NCBI GenBank assembly: GCA_030537135.1
Contig: JAUNOP010000027.1
Span: 1-37,952 of the forward strand
Direction: 5' to 3'
DNA: 37,952 bases
Source of the DNA: Eubacteriales bacterium
GTDB taxonomy: Bacteria; Bacillota; Clostridia; Lachnospirales; Lachnospiraceae
The notes beneath the pieces are model-generated. The model did no database searches. It saw only the letters and a program-made list of their open reading frames with translations, and was not told the origin of the DNA. Positions within the stretch are counted from its first letter, which is position 1; each line of letters opens with the position of its first letter. The position numbers were made by a program, and so were the translations under genes. Positions 8,877 to 17,337 of this stretch are shown here, piece after piece.

Positions 8877-11099
8877 TTATTGCTTTTTTACTCTGCGATA
8901 CATTTTCCACACCTTGGTATTTTCCATTTCTCTTATTAAGCGCTTACTGCTTTCCAGCTCCTGTCTGAGCCTGTGTATTTCCTCCCTCTGCCTGATGCTT
9001 TCCTGTTGCTTTTTTTGGGCAAATTCAAAAAGGACTTTCCTGCCTTCTTTGTCTGTGTTTTTTTCAAGCTCTACAAGGAAATGTTTCTTTCCTCTGTCAA
9101 AGGGTCCGGCATAAATCTGCGGATCCTCCAAAAACGCATAGGTTCCATTGCCAAGGCAAATACCGTTTGTGGATATTTCAAAGGTTTTCCCATCATCCAG
9201 ACAGGTAAGCCCCAAAATCCTGCATATTATTGCTTCCTCTCCTGGGTCAATCCGAATATAAGAGGCTTCCTCTGGGAGGGTAATCGTAATTTCATTTTTT
9301 CCCGCGGCAAACGGATAATATGCAGAAGCTTCTTCTGAAAAATTTCTCTCCTTTCCCCAGAAAACCTGGAGCTTTCCCTGCTTTTCTCTGGAAATCTGCT
9401 GATAATACTGCTTTGCATCTACCTTTCCAGGAGAAATTTCTGTATAGAGATTCCGCATGGGAATATGCTCTCCCAGAATGTATCTCTGAAAGCTCCTCTC
9501 CATTTCCTCATAAGCGCAAAGCTCTGCGTCTGTAATCCCGGCTTTCTCAAAAAGTCCCTTCTCCTCCAGACAGAGTCTTTTCTGATCACTGTATATATAA
9601 TAATGGAGAATTCGATAGAGCAAATAGTTTGCCGGAACAGGGAAGAAAAAGGTCCATTCATAATCAACGATATGATTTCCAGTCTGGTTTATTATAAGGT
9701 TCCCTGCTACCAGATCCACATTGGACACCTCTGCGCAGCGCAGCTGGTCTGGAAGAGCGGGATTTCCAAATACTCTGGCAAATTCCTCGCTCATCGTAAA
9801 TTCCTGCTTGCTGTGAAGGCTTCTGATTTTATCCAGATACCAGAAAAGCTTTTCCTCCAGGGCTTCTATTTTTTTCTCCTCTAACAAACCATCCAGGATT
9901 TCTTCCAGGGTCTGCCCTTCTAGGTATTCAAGCTCTGCACAACTTCCATCCTCTGACTCCTTGCAGGCATTCAGAAAAAAGCCTTCCTTTTCATAAGCCT
10001 CCTTCAGCCTCTTCTGAATTTCCAGAAGCCTCTTTGCGTGAGGCCTTGCCTGTATGGAAGAGGGATGCCTCCGCACCCAATGCCCTTCCCCGTTTCTTCC
10101 AATCTGCGTATACACAGAGAATTCCTCTGCCCTCTCATTTGAAAATTTGGAGTACAGTATCTTGTCCGCCCTCTCCTTGTTATCCCTTCCTATTATCACA
10201 AGAAAGGAGTTGGAAAACTGAGGAAATAAATCATTTTCCCCCAGGGAATCAAAAACAGCCGACTCTTCAAAAAGACTCAGCCTCAATCTGTCGTAGTTAA
10301 ATTCTGTCCTGTTGAGTTCTCCTTTTTGTGGAAGACGCTCATCTGAAAAAATCTGAACCGGAAATTTATAATCTGGAAATGGATAATAGTATTCCCCTAT
10401 AAGGCCTCCGGCATCTTTCAAAAGCTTATTCAATTCTTTCTGAGTAAAGGTTTTAACGCCTCTGGAATGTCGATAACCCTCAAGCCCCTCAAACAAAGCT
10501 CCAAAATGATCCTCTGTACATCCTGCCCAGTATTTGAGTCCAAAACGGTTTTCAATCGCCAGAATGATCTTCCCGTCCGGCTTTAAATGGGAGGCAATTG
10601 TCTTGAGAAAATCCACATACGGAGTCGCGCTGTCAATATAGGCCTCTCCATATTCAAATACCCCAATCAGGGTGATATAGTCATATTTCTCGGTCAGATT
10701 TTTTTCGATTTCCTGAAAATTTCCAACCAGAATCTTCAGATTCTTCCTGTCCCGGTGCCTCCAAGCATTGATTTCACTTCGCCTTTTGGAAAGCTCAATG
10801 CAGGTGACCTTTCCTGCCTTTTTGCACAGGGCGCCTGTGACTGCACCGCAGCCTGCGCCGATTTCCAGAACATTTTCCCTCCCGGTAAAGGGAAGCCAGC
10901 TTACAATGTTTTCTCTGACATGAGAAAAATGATACAGAACAGGCCAGCTCTTTCTCTCTGCTATCACCCGATTCCACTGGTCTTCCCTATAGTTTCGGGC
11001 AATTTCCAGCATTTCCTCCTCCACTGCCCCGTCGCTGTAAAAATCCTGACCAGGATACCACTTCAGTTCTAATTGTACCTGCCCTATTTTCTCTATCAT
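8877..11099 (-). CDS. Methyltransferase / kinase-like / coiled-coil protein, WbdD-like architecture
   Basis: 740 residues; start overlaps the wzt stop as ATGA, with GGAGAAG upstream. Residues about 55-250 are a class I SAM methyltransferase (motif I VLEIGAGCGAVTG at 77-89, IELS at 101-104). Residues about 330-545 resemble an aminoglycoside-phosphotransferase or kinase fold: NVDLVAGNLI (D462, N467) could be the catalytic loop and IVDYEW (D479) the metal site, although the usual HGD is changed to NVD. Residues about 575-693 are beta-rich, and 695-727 form a charged heptad-like helix before a basic end. In Gram-negative O9a clusters, WbdD has a methyltransferase, kinase and coiled coil, ends chains and measures length. 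Adjacent wzt with a glycan-binding domain supports the analogy; homology is inferred, not shown. Confidence 0.75.
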   Translation of the reverse strand: MIEKIGQVQLELKWYPGQDFYSDGAVEEEMLEIARNYREDQWNRVIAERKSWPVLYHFSHVRENIVSWLPFTGRENVLEIGAGCGAVTGALCKKAGKVTCIELSKRRSEINAWRHRDRKNLKILVGNFQEIEKNLTEKYDYITLIGVFEYGEAYIDSATPYVDFLKTIASHLKPDGKIILAIENRFGLKYWAGCTEDHFGALFEGLEGYRHSRGVKTFTQKELNKLLKDAGGLIGEYYYPFPDYKFPVQIFSDERLPQKGELNRTEFNYDRLRLSLFEESAVFDSLGENDLFPQFSNSFLVIIGRDNKERADKILYSKFSNERAEEFSVYTQIGRNGEGHWVRRHPSSIQARPHAKRLLEIQKRLKEAYEKEGFFLNACKESEDGSCAELEYLEGQTLEEILDGLLEEKKIEALEEKLFWYLDKIRSLHSKQEFTMSEEFARVFGNPALPDQLRCAEVSNVDLVAGNLIINQTGNHIVDYEWTFFFPVPANYLLYRILHYYIYSDQKRLCLEEKGLFEKAGITDAELCAYEEMERSFQRYILGEHIPMRNLYTEISPGKVDAKQYYQQISREKQGKLQVFWGKERNFSEEASAYYPFAAGKNEITITLPEEASYIRIDPGEEAIICRILGLTCLDDGKTFEISTNGICLGNGTYAFLEDPQIYAGPFDRGKKHFLVELEKNTDKEGRKVLFEFAQKKQQESIRQREEIHRLRQELESSKRLIREMENTKVWKMYRRVKKQ

Positions 11100-12373
11100 A
11101 TCGCTTCTCCATTCTCAAATTTCACCTGGGAATTCATATCGTAAAAGCCTACCGTATTTTTGGAGGAGATAACTGTGACATTGCACACATCGTACAGTCT
11201 GTGAAAAACAGTAAATTCTCCATCCTGGTATCCGGTACAGCCAAAGGACAGGAGATACTCTCCTCCCTGCAAATCCATTTTCTGAGTAAACGTGGCAATG
11301 CACACATCTCCTGCTTCAGAACGGATGCTCCCGGCCTTCTCATACATCGTATTGGTTCCTGTAATCTCTGTTCCCTGAATATTTTTAAAGGTATAAGCCA
11401 GAATTGGCTCCTGGATGTGCTTATGAAAAACCGCCTTTATCTTAATCTGGAAGCTGCTTCCCTTTTCTATGACATTGGTAAGATTTCCCTTTTCATCCAG
11501 AACAGCAAAGTCCACAATCTCTGCCTGCTTGTCTCCATATTCCAGACAGGAGGGATTCACAGAAAAACCTGTGGACCATTTTTCATTCCTGCACGGCTCA
11601 CTGAGCGCTTCCTCTTCTGCCTGTTTTACAGGCTCCTGTCCCACCAGAAGCTGCTTATACAAGTCTACCATGGCTTTTGGGCTTCCTTCATCCAGCTTTT
11701 CTCCCCTGTTCAGAAGAATAACCCTGTCGCAGTATTTTGACACGCTGCCAAGGTCGTGGCTGACAAACAGAATCGTCTTTCCCTGCTCCTTGAACTCCTC
11801 AAACTTATGATAGCATTTTGCCTGAAAAAAGACGTCTCCCACTGACAGAGCCTCATCCACAATCAAAATCTCAGGGTCAATATTAATGGCAACCGCAAAG
11901 GCAAGGCGTACGAACATACCGCTCGAATAGGTTTTCACCGGCTGATTGATAAAATCTCCAATATCCGCAAATTCCAGAATATCGGTAAGTCTTGCGTCAA
12001 TCTCTTCTCTGGAAAAGCCAATCATTGTCCCGTTCAGATAAATATTCTCCAGGCCTGAATATTCCATATTAAAGCCTGCTCCAAGCTCCAGGAGAGCAGA
12101 AATCCTTCCGTTCACAGTGACCTCTCCCTCTGTGGGACTTAGTACTCCTGTGATAATTTTCAAAATTGTGGATTTGCCGGAGCCATTTGTTCCGATGATT
12201 CCCACAGTCTCGCCTGTATGAACCTTAAAGCTGATATTTCTCAGCGCATAATGCTCCTTATAGCATTTTCTGCGGCTCAAACCCAGAGCTTCCTTTAACC
12301 GATCCATGGGTCTGTCGTAAAGCTTATACATTTTGCTCAAATTATCTACGCTAATCGCTGTTCTCTCGTCCAT
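11096..12373 (-). CDS. wzt: Polysaccharide ABC exporter ATPase with C-terminal glycan-binding domain (Wzt-type)
   Basis: 425 residues. The nucleotide-binding domain shows Walker A GTNGSGKST (61-69), signature YSSGM (149-153) and Walker B ILIVDEA (169-175), with the H-loop in VSHDLGS. After a linker, residues about 270-425 form a beta-sandwich of the Wzt C-terminal type (AEIVDFAVLDEKG, FKNIQGTEITGTNT). In O9a-type systems this domain recognises the modified non-reducing end of the finished glycan before export; TagH-type ATPases of teichoic acid export differ in their extension. The next gene downstream is the candidate terminator enzyme and the gene before it is the permease, so the three form one export unit. 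Confidence 0.92.
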   Translation of the reverse strand: MDERTAISVDNLSKMYKLYDRPMDRLKEALGLSRRKCYKEHYALRNISFKVHTGETVGIIGTNGSGKSTILKIITGVLSPTEGEVTVNGRISALLELGAGFNMEYSGLENIYLNGTMIGFSREEIDARLTDILEFADIGDFINQPVKTYSSGMFVRLAFAVAINIDPEILIVDEALSVGDVFFQAKCYHKFEEFKEQGKTILFVSHDLGSVSKYCDRVILLNRGEKLDEGSPKAMVDLYKQLLVGQEPVKQAEEEALSEPCRNEKWSTGFSVNPSCLEYGDKQAEIVDFAVLDEKGNLTNVIEKGSSFQIKIKAVFHKHIQEPILAYTFKNIQGTEITGTNTMYEKAGSIRSEAGDVCIATFTQKMDLQGGEYLLSFGCTGYQDGEFTVFHRLYDVCNVTVISSKNTVGFYDMNSQVKFENGEAI

Positions 12374-12427
12374 TTGTCTATCCTTCTATTCCTGCGATGG
12401 TTACGGTCCGCTTCCTGGGCTGTCGCG

Positions 12428-13243
12428 CTACAGCACATCTGCAAAATGCACTCGCAGCCGCCCAAATATCCAGCTTCCAAACAGAAAGCACATTCCTGCA
12501 AATACCCAGAAATACAGCGTCCAGCCCGGACGTTCAAAAAACCAGTTTTTAAAAATAAAGGTATCCCTGTATCCGGTTACTACATAATACATAGGATTCA
12601 GCTTGAGAATTGTCATAACTGCCGGATGTGCGGCAAGCTGATCCTCTGCAATCCACATAATAGGAGTCAGCCAGACTCCTACCTGAAGAACAATGTTGAT
12701 AATCTGGGTTAAGTCCCGGAAAAATACCACAATAGCACAGGTAGCATAGCACAGCCCCAGTACAAGCACAAACACACAGCCGCTGTAATAAAGAATCTGG
12801 ATATAATAAATGTCCGGGAAATATCCGTATGCTGTAAATAAAACAATCGTAAAAAACACAAAAAACACATGTACAATAAACGCAGAAAGAATCTTCACAA
12901 CCGGAAGCACACTGATCTGGAATACAACCTTTTTCACCAGATAATTATATTCCAGAAGCGCATTGGTGCCTCCGTTCAAGGCGTCCTGAAAAAAGAACCA
13001 GGGAACAATTCCGGCTACCAGGTACAGAACAAAGGGAATCCCAAGACTCCCTGTATCTGCCCGAAAGCCCACAGAAAAGACAAACCAGTATACTAGAATT
13101 GTAATTACCGGCTGAATAAAGGCCCAGATGATTCCAAGATAAGAACCTGCATATTTTGTCTTAAAATCGTTTTTTGCCAGATTCGCAACCAGCCTGCGGC
13201 TTCGGAAAAGCTCTGTGGGCCGGGAAATCAATCTCTTCAGCAT
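12428..13243 (-). CDS. wzm: Polysaccharide ABC exporter permease (Wzm/TagG-type, ABC-2)
   Basis: 271 residues, the usual size for ABC-2 polysaccharide permeases. After a basic N-terminal amphipathic stretch (LISRPTELFRSRRLVANLAKNDFK) come six hydrophobic segments, beginning with YLGIIWAFIQPVITILVYWFVF and ending with LYFWVFAGMCFLFGSWIF. The NDFKTKYAGSYLGIIW signature is typical of Wzm/KpsM relatives. GGGAGG lies just upstream of the ATG, six bases after the rfbC stop. It pairs with the Wzt-type ATPase to move an undecaprenyl-linked glycan across the membrane. A palindrome overlaps its stop codon. The alternative, a teichoic-acid exporter TagG, is less likely given the Wzt C-terminal domain of its partner. 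Confidence 0.92.
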   Translation of the reverse strand: MLKRLISRPTELFRSRRLVANLAKNDFKTKYAGSYLGIIWAFIQPVITILVYWFVFSVGFRADTGSLGIPFVLYLVAGIVPWFFFQDALNGGTNALLEYNYLVKKVVFQISVLPVVKILSAFIVHVFFVFFTIVLFTAYGYFPDIYYIQILYYSGCVFVLVLGLCYATCAIVVFFRDLTQIINIVLQVGVWLTPIMWIAEDQLAAHPAVMTILKLNPMYYVVTGYRDTFIFKNWFFERPGWTLYFWVFAGMCFLFGSWIFGRLRVHFADVL

Positions 13244-13249
13244 TCGGTT

Positions 13250-13804
13250 CTACCTCCCAAGCTCCCGAAGATTGCCCCATTTTTTGTCCTTTTCAGAAAA
13301 AATCAGCTCCATGCCTTCAGGAATCGGCCACGCAATGCCAATGTCCGGGTCGTTCCACAGAAGACCTCCCTCATCATTCGGATGATAAAAGTCTGTACAT
13401 TTGTAGCAGAATTCTGCTTCCTCTGACAATACCAGAAAACCATGTGCAAAATTTTTCGGAATAAAGAACTGCTTCTTGTTCTCTGCTGAGAGGAGAACTC
13501 CATACCATTGTCCATAGGTGGCAGAGCCCTGGCGAAGATCCACAGCCACGTCAAATACCTCTCCTTTTACCACACGAACCAGCTTGTCCTGAGGATAATG
13601 TATCTGAAAATGCAGTCCTCTTAAGACCCCTCTTCTGGAGCTGGACTGATTATCCTGCACAAAAACCTGGTCAATCCCGGCCTCCTTAAAATCATTGTAA
13701 TTATAGGTTTCCATAAAATAACCCCTGGTGTCTCCAAAAACAGTCGGCTCTATCACCTTCAGGCCTTCTATGCTGCCGCATTCTGTTACTTTAATTTTTC
13801 CCAT
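13250..13804 (-). CDS. rfbC: dTDP-4-dehydrorhamnose 3,5-epimerase
   Basis: 184 residues from MGKIKVTECGS, which has AGAGGA about seven bases upstream; the open frame extends 26 codons further but that segment is out of family. The enzyme epimerises dTDP-4-keto-6-deoxy-glucose toward dTDP-L-rhamnose. Motifs include VFGDTRGYFMETY, QDNQSSSRRGVLRGLHFQ (catalytic His region), VRVVKGEVFDVAVDLR and FFIPKNFAHGFLVLSEEAEFCYKCTDFYHP. It is the only rhamnose-pathway gene here: rmlA, rmlB and rmlD must be elsewhere. Placement directly before the exporter permease suggests that the exported polymer contains rhamnose. Confidence 0.96.
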   Translation of the reverse strand: MGKIKVTECGSIEGLKVIEPTVFGDTRGYFMETYNYNDFKEAGIDQVFVQDNQSSSRRGVLRGLHFQIHYPQDKLVRVVKGEVFDVAVDLRQGSATYGQWYGVLLSAENKKQFFIPKNFAHGFLVLSEEAEFCYKCTDFYHPNDEGGLLWNDPDIGIAWPIPEGMELIFSEKDKKWGNLRELGR

Positions 13805-13866
13805 TTTCTTATCCTCTTTTCTTTTTATTCTCTCATTTTGTTCTGATACCGAATGCTGTGCATTCT

Positions 13867-15051
13867 CTATTCCTTTGTGCAAATAAAAATCCCGGCCTCC
13901 TTTGTAATACGAAAACAGCGTTTTACTTTTTTTCCCACAAAGGAGCGAAATTCCTTATATCTGTCAAGGATATACTGATTCTGATTTCCATGGCAGGAAA
14001 GAATATATTCTATCAGAGGCTCCGGGGAATCCACAATCAGTGCATCCTCATAGAGGCGCATTTCCACCCTTTTAAAATAGGGCTGCAGAATTTTCTCTCC
14101 ATTTTCCAGTCCAAATTTTTCATATAGTTTTTCTGCGGACAGGATGATACGGCTGTCAAATTCCTGCACAAGACGGCTGATTTCCCGCATATGCCGAGAA
14201 CCATAGCTGCTGCAGATAAACCTTCCTCCCCTTTTCAAAACCCTGCGAACCTCAGCGCATACCTCTGGAATTCTGTCGCAATAGAAAAGAACATGATTCG
14301 CAAGAACCAGATCCACACTCTCATCTGGAAGGGGAAGACTGTGACAGTCAAACGTCCGAAAGGAAAAGCGAACGTCAGATGAGCCTATGGCTCGTCTTGC
14401 GTCTCTTAGCATTCCTTCTGAAATATCTGAGAGAAGAATATGAATATCATCTGGAAGCGCCGCGAGGTTTTCTGTCCAAAGGGCTCCATTTCCGCAGCCA
14501 AGCTCAAGCACAGCCATTTTTGGTACAAACTCACACTGTTTAAAAATCCAGGGAAACCATCCCAGCGGATTGCTGGAATACAGCTTGTGCAGATGGATGC
14601 GGGCAGAAATATTTGTGGAGTTCTGGTACTGGGTTTTCAGGCTCTTCTCCATGTTTGTAAGATGAATCAGCTCCAGCATCTGGCTCCAGTCAATGTCATG
14701 CGCCCTCTCAATCGTAGCCGTGGTATTCTGGATAGCCCTTTCCACAAGCTGCATCTGCTCAATTCTATCCTGAATGAGCTTGAGCTGAAGCTTCAGGGAA
14801 CTCAGCAGCATGTGAGAGTCTGCGTCGTCAATCGTAAGGCTTCGGATATCCTCAAGAGAAAAGCCAAGATACTTAAGCAGAAGAATCTGCTGCAGCCTCG
14901 CAAGGTCTGCGTCCGTATAAAAGCGCGCACCGCTCTCATTTACATAAGAGGGCTTTAAAATATTCTGTTTGTCATAAAAGCGGATTGTCCGCACAGAGAC
15001 CTGAGCCATACGCGCAAATTCACCTGATGTATAATAACCAGGAAGCTTCAT
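13867..15051 (-). CDS. MerR-type regulator fused to a SAM-dependent methyltransferase
   Basis: 394 residues with AAGGAG upstream of the ATG. Residues 5-75 are a MerR winged helix-turn-helix (YTSGEFARMAQVSVRTIRFYD, GFSLEDIRSL) followed by a coiled dimerisation helix to about 115. Residues about 170-330 are a class I methyltransferase with VLELGCGNGALW (181-192), LLSDISEGML and VLANHVLFYCDRIPEVCAEVRRVLKRGG. Such fusions exist in Firmicutes; the natural signal and methyl acceptor are unknown. Its position inside a glycan operon, between wecE and rfbC, could mean local control of the operon or modification of a precursor. Both domains look complete. Confidence 0.88.
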   Translation of the reverse strand: MKLPGYYTSGEFARMAQVSVRTIRFYDKQNILKPSYVNESGARFYTDADLARLQQILLLKYLGFSLEDIRSLTIDDADSHMLLSSLKLQLKLIQDRIEQMQLVERAIQNTTATIERAHDIDWSQMLELIHLTNMEKSLKTQYQNSTNISARIHLHKLYSSNPLGWFPWIFKQCEFVPKMAVLELGCGNGALWTENLAALPDDIHILLSDISEGMLRDARRAIGSSDVRFSFRTFDCHSLPLPDESVDLVLANHVLFYCDRIPEVCAEVRRVLKRGGRFICSSYGSRHMREISRLVQEFDSRIILSAEKLYEKFGLENGEKILQPYFKRVEMRLYEDALIVDSPEPLIEYILSCHGNQNQYILDRYKEFRSFVGKKVKRCFRITKEAGIFICTKE

Positions 15052-15091
15052 AAAAATACTCCTTTATAAGGCCATGCTGCACCTCTGTATT

Positions 15092-16225
15092 TTAACAGAA
15101 CTGTGGAAATTTCAAGGTTTGCTGTACAATATAATCCACCTGTTCCATGGGCAGATTGTAAAACATGGGAAGACGCAAAAGCCTCTCGCTCTCCTTTGTC
15201 GTGTATACATCCTCCCCGAAAAATCTCCCAAACCGCTTCCCAGCCGGAGAGGTATGCAGCGGAATATAGTGAAAGACGCTGAGAATTCCCTTGCTTTTCA
15301 GGTAAGCAATCAACTGTCCTCTGACCTCCATGTTCTTTACCTTGATATAATACATATGCGCATTATGTTCTGCACTGGGGGGCACATAAGGTCTTTCAAT
15401 CATACCCTTCTCCTCCAGAGACTTTAAATTCTCGTGGTAAAATTGGTAAATTTGCATCCGCTTGTTAAAAATCTTTTCTCTTTCCTCCAGCTGCGCATAC
15501 AGATAGGCTGCATTCATCTCGCTCGGAAGGTAAGAGGAGCCATATCCAACCCAGGTATATTTATCCACCTGACCTCTGAAAAACTTACTCCTGTCTGTGC
15601 CCTTTTCTCTGAGAATTTCTGCCTGCTCCTGGTATTTTTTGTCCTGAAAAAGAAGCGCTCCGCCCTCTCCCATGGTATAATTCTTTGTCTCGTGAAAGCT
15701 ATAGCAGCCAAAATCTCCTATGGTTCCCAGAGCCCTTCCCTTATAAAAGGCGTCCACGCCCTGAGCGGCATCTTCGATCACCTTTAGTCCGTATTTTTCC
15801 GCAATTTTCATAATCTCATCCATTTCACAGGAAACTCCTGCATAATGAACCACAACAATCGCCTTTGTTCTCGGAGTCACCGCCGCCTCAATCAGCTTTT
15901 CATCTATGTTCATGGTGTCTGGGCGGATATCCACAAACACAAGTCTCGCCCCTCTAAGTACAAAGGCGTCTCCTGTGGACACAAAGGTGTAAGAGGGAAG
16001 AATCACCTCATCCCCTGGCTGAATGTCTGCCAGAAAAGCGGCCATCTCCAAAGCATGTGTACAGGAGGTTGTCAAAAGCACGCCTCCTGCATGAAACTGA
16101 TTTTTTATCCACTCTGTACATTTTCTGGTATATTCTCCGTCTCCGCACAACTTTCCTCTGCTTATGACGTCCTGAATATATTCTATTTCTTTTCCCACAA
16201 AAGCAGGCCTGTTGAAATCAATCAT
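15092..16225 (-). CDS. rffA: dTDP-4-amino-4,6-dideoxyhexose transaminase (WecE/RffA type)
   Basis: 377 residues, DegT/DnrJ/EryC1 fold type I PLP enzyme. Lys181 in SFHETKNY is the Schiff-base lysine; the FHETKNY stretch is the hallmark of the WecE/RffA branch, which transaminates dTDP-4-keto-6-deoxy-D-glucose to dTDP-4-amino-4,6-dideoxy-D-galactose. Other matching blocks are LTTSCTHALEMAA, DEVILPSYTFVSTGDAFVLRGA and EDAAQGVDAF. AGGAGG precedes the ATG, which overlaps the previous gene's stop (ATGA). Its substrate is the same RmlB product used by RfbC, so both branches draw on one precursor. The exact amino sugar is inferred from the subfamily; a different 4-amino epimer remains possible. Confidence 0.93.
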   Translation of the reverse strand: MIDFNRPAFVGKEIEYIQDVISRGKLCGDGEYTRKCTEWIKNQFHAGGVLLTTSCTHALEMAAFLADIQPGDEVILPSYTFVSTGDAFVLRGARLVFVDIRPDTMNIDEKLIEAAVTPRTKAIVVVHYAGVSCEMDEIMKIAEKYGLKVIEDAAQGVDAFYKGRALGTIGDFGCYSFHETKNYTMGEGGALLFQDKKYQEQAEILREKGTDRSKFFRGQVDKYTWVGYGSSYLPSEMNAAYLYAQLEEREKIFNKRMQIYQFYHENLKSLEEKGMIERPYVPPSAEHNAHMYYIKVKNMEVRGQLIAYLKSKGILSVFHYIPLHTSPAGKRFGRFFGEDVYTTKESERLLRLPMFYNLPMEQVDYIVQQTLKFPQFC

Positions 16226-17184
16226 TCCTGATCTCCTCCTTCTGTGAGTTGCTCTCCTTCAATATCTCCTCCCACGATTTCGCGGATTACGTACTGAGGG
16301 GTTTTATTCAAATTCAATATCATTTTTCCAATATATTCTCCCATTAATCCAAGCATCAAAAACGAAAACCCAAAGAAAACAAGCATCGCGCACATCATAG
16401 AGGACCAGCCGACCGCAATATCAGGCTTCAGGAGCTTTTGTATAAACACAGCGATTGCTCCCAGAAAGCCGGATCCTGAGAACAGAATTCCCAAAGCCGT
16501 GGCAATCCGAAGAGGAATCACCGTATAATTCAGGCAGGAAAACAAGAGCCGCATTCCCTTTATAAAGGAATAATTGGATTTTCCCTGTTCTCTCTCATGG
16601 TGCTCAATCTCCACATTTGCCATATTATGGGTTGTGCGGAAAAACAAGATCTGAAGATATGCATTGTAGCCGTCAAATTTCTTAAGCTCTTCACACACAT
16701 ACCTTCTGCTCAGCCAAAAGCTGCTCATCTGGATTCCCTTTGGCCGGTCCACAATGTGCCACAAAAGGAACTTGCTCACAGCTCCTGTAAAATTTCTCCA
16801 TTTTGAAAATTTTCTCTGGCGGTACACGCCAAACACCACATCATAGCCCTCCTCCAGCTTTTTCAGAAGAAGAGGAACCTGATCCGGATAATGCTGCAGA
16901 TCGTCGTCCATGCCCAGAATCAAATCTCCCTGTGCATAGTGCAGTCCCGCCATAATGGCATTGTGCTGGCCAAAATTCTTGGCAAGGTTAATTCCCTTTA
17001 CATTCGGATAGGCTTTCGCCGCTCTGGTGATTGCCTCAAACGTATTGTCCCTGGAATAGTCGTTCACCAGAATAAACTCACATTCATACTCCGGGTACTT
17101 ATCAAACTCCCGCGTCACCAGATAAACCAGCTTTTCTATGGTTTTTTCTGAATTATAGCACGGTACTACAACAGATACTAACAT
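16222..17184 (-). CDS. GtrB/CsbB/ArnC-like polyprenyl-phosphate glycosyltransferase
   Basis: 320 residues. A GT2 catalytic domain opens with VSVVVPCYNSEKTIEKLV, followed by VNDYSRDNTFEA and GMDDDLQHYPDQVP (metal and sugar binding), and RQRKFSKWRN. Two C-terminal helices (IATALGILFSGSGFLGAIAVFI; MMCAMLVFFGFSFLMLGLMGEYI) anchor it. Members load one sugar from a nucleotide donor onto undecaprenyl phosphate at the inner face. It follows two small SMR-type genes and precedes wecE, which recalls the arn layout (ArnB, ArnC, ArnE/F), and YfhO at the operon end recalls CsbB/YfhO. The donor could be the WecE product. GGAAAGGAAG supports the start. Confidence 0.9.
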   Translation of the reverse strand: MLVSVVVPCYNSEKTIEKLVYLVTREFDKYPEYECEFILVNDYSRDNTFEAITRAAKAYPNVKGINLAKNFGQHNAIMAGLHYAQGDLILGMDDDLQHYPDQVPLLLKKLEEGYDVVFGVYRQRKFSKWRNFTGAVSKFLLWHIVDRPKGIQMSSFWLSRRYVCEELKKFDGYNAYLQILFFRTTHNMANVEIEHHEREQGKSNYSFIKGMRLLFSCLNYTVIPLRIATALGILFSGSGFLGAIAVFIQKLLKPDIAVGWSSMMCAMLVFFGFSFLMLGLMGEYIGKMILNLNKTPQYVIREIVGGDIEGEQLTEGGDQE

Positions 17185-17271
17185 GTTTCTTCCTTTCCAA
17201 AATTGTGTTGCTCACAGTCAAATACCGCGCAACACATTCTCCTGTAATCAGGCAGACCGTTTCCTGCTCGA

Positions 17272-17337
17272 TTCAAGCGGAAATTCGTAATACCCACAGG
17301 GTACAATGTCCGCTTCGCTGCTTGCTCAGCGCGTAAA
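17272..17337. repeat. Palindromic intergenic repeat, copy B (long form)
   Basis: Same ends as copies A and C (TTCAAGCGGAAATTCG and CCGCTTCGCTGCTTGCT) but with an extra inner block, ACCCACAGGGTAC plus flanks, of about 17-18 bases. Its right end contains the TGA stop (17326-17328) of the adjoining minus-strand gene. A TGTGTTG/CAACACA stem lies further toward the glycosyltransferase start. Confidence 0.75.

Noticed and set aside
12374-12427. Hidden small gene between the exporter permease and ATPase
   Set aside because: The 54-base gap has only a short palindrome near the permease stop and the ribosome site of the ATPase gene.
13805-13882. 26-codon N-terminal extension of rfbC
   Set aside because: The sequence is out of family, and AGAGGA fits the ATG at 13804, which gives the usual length of about 184 residues.
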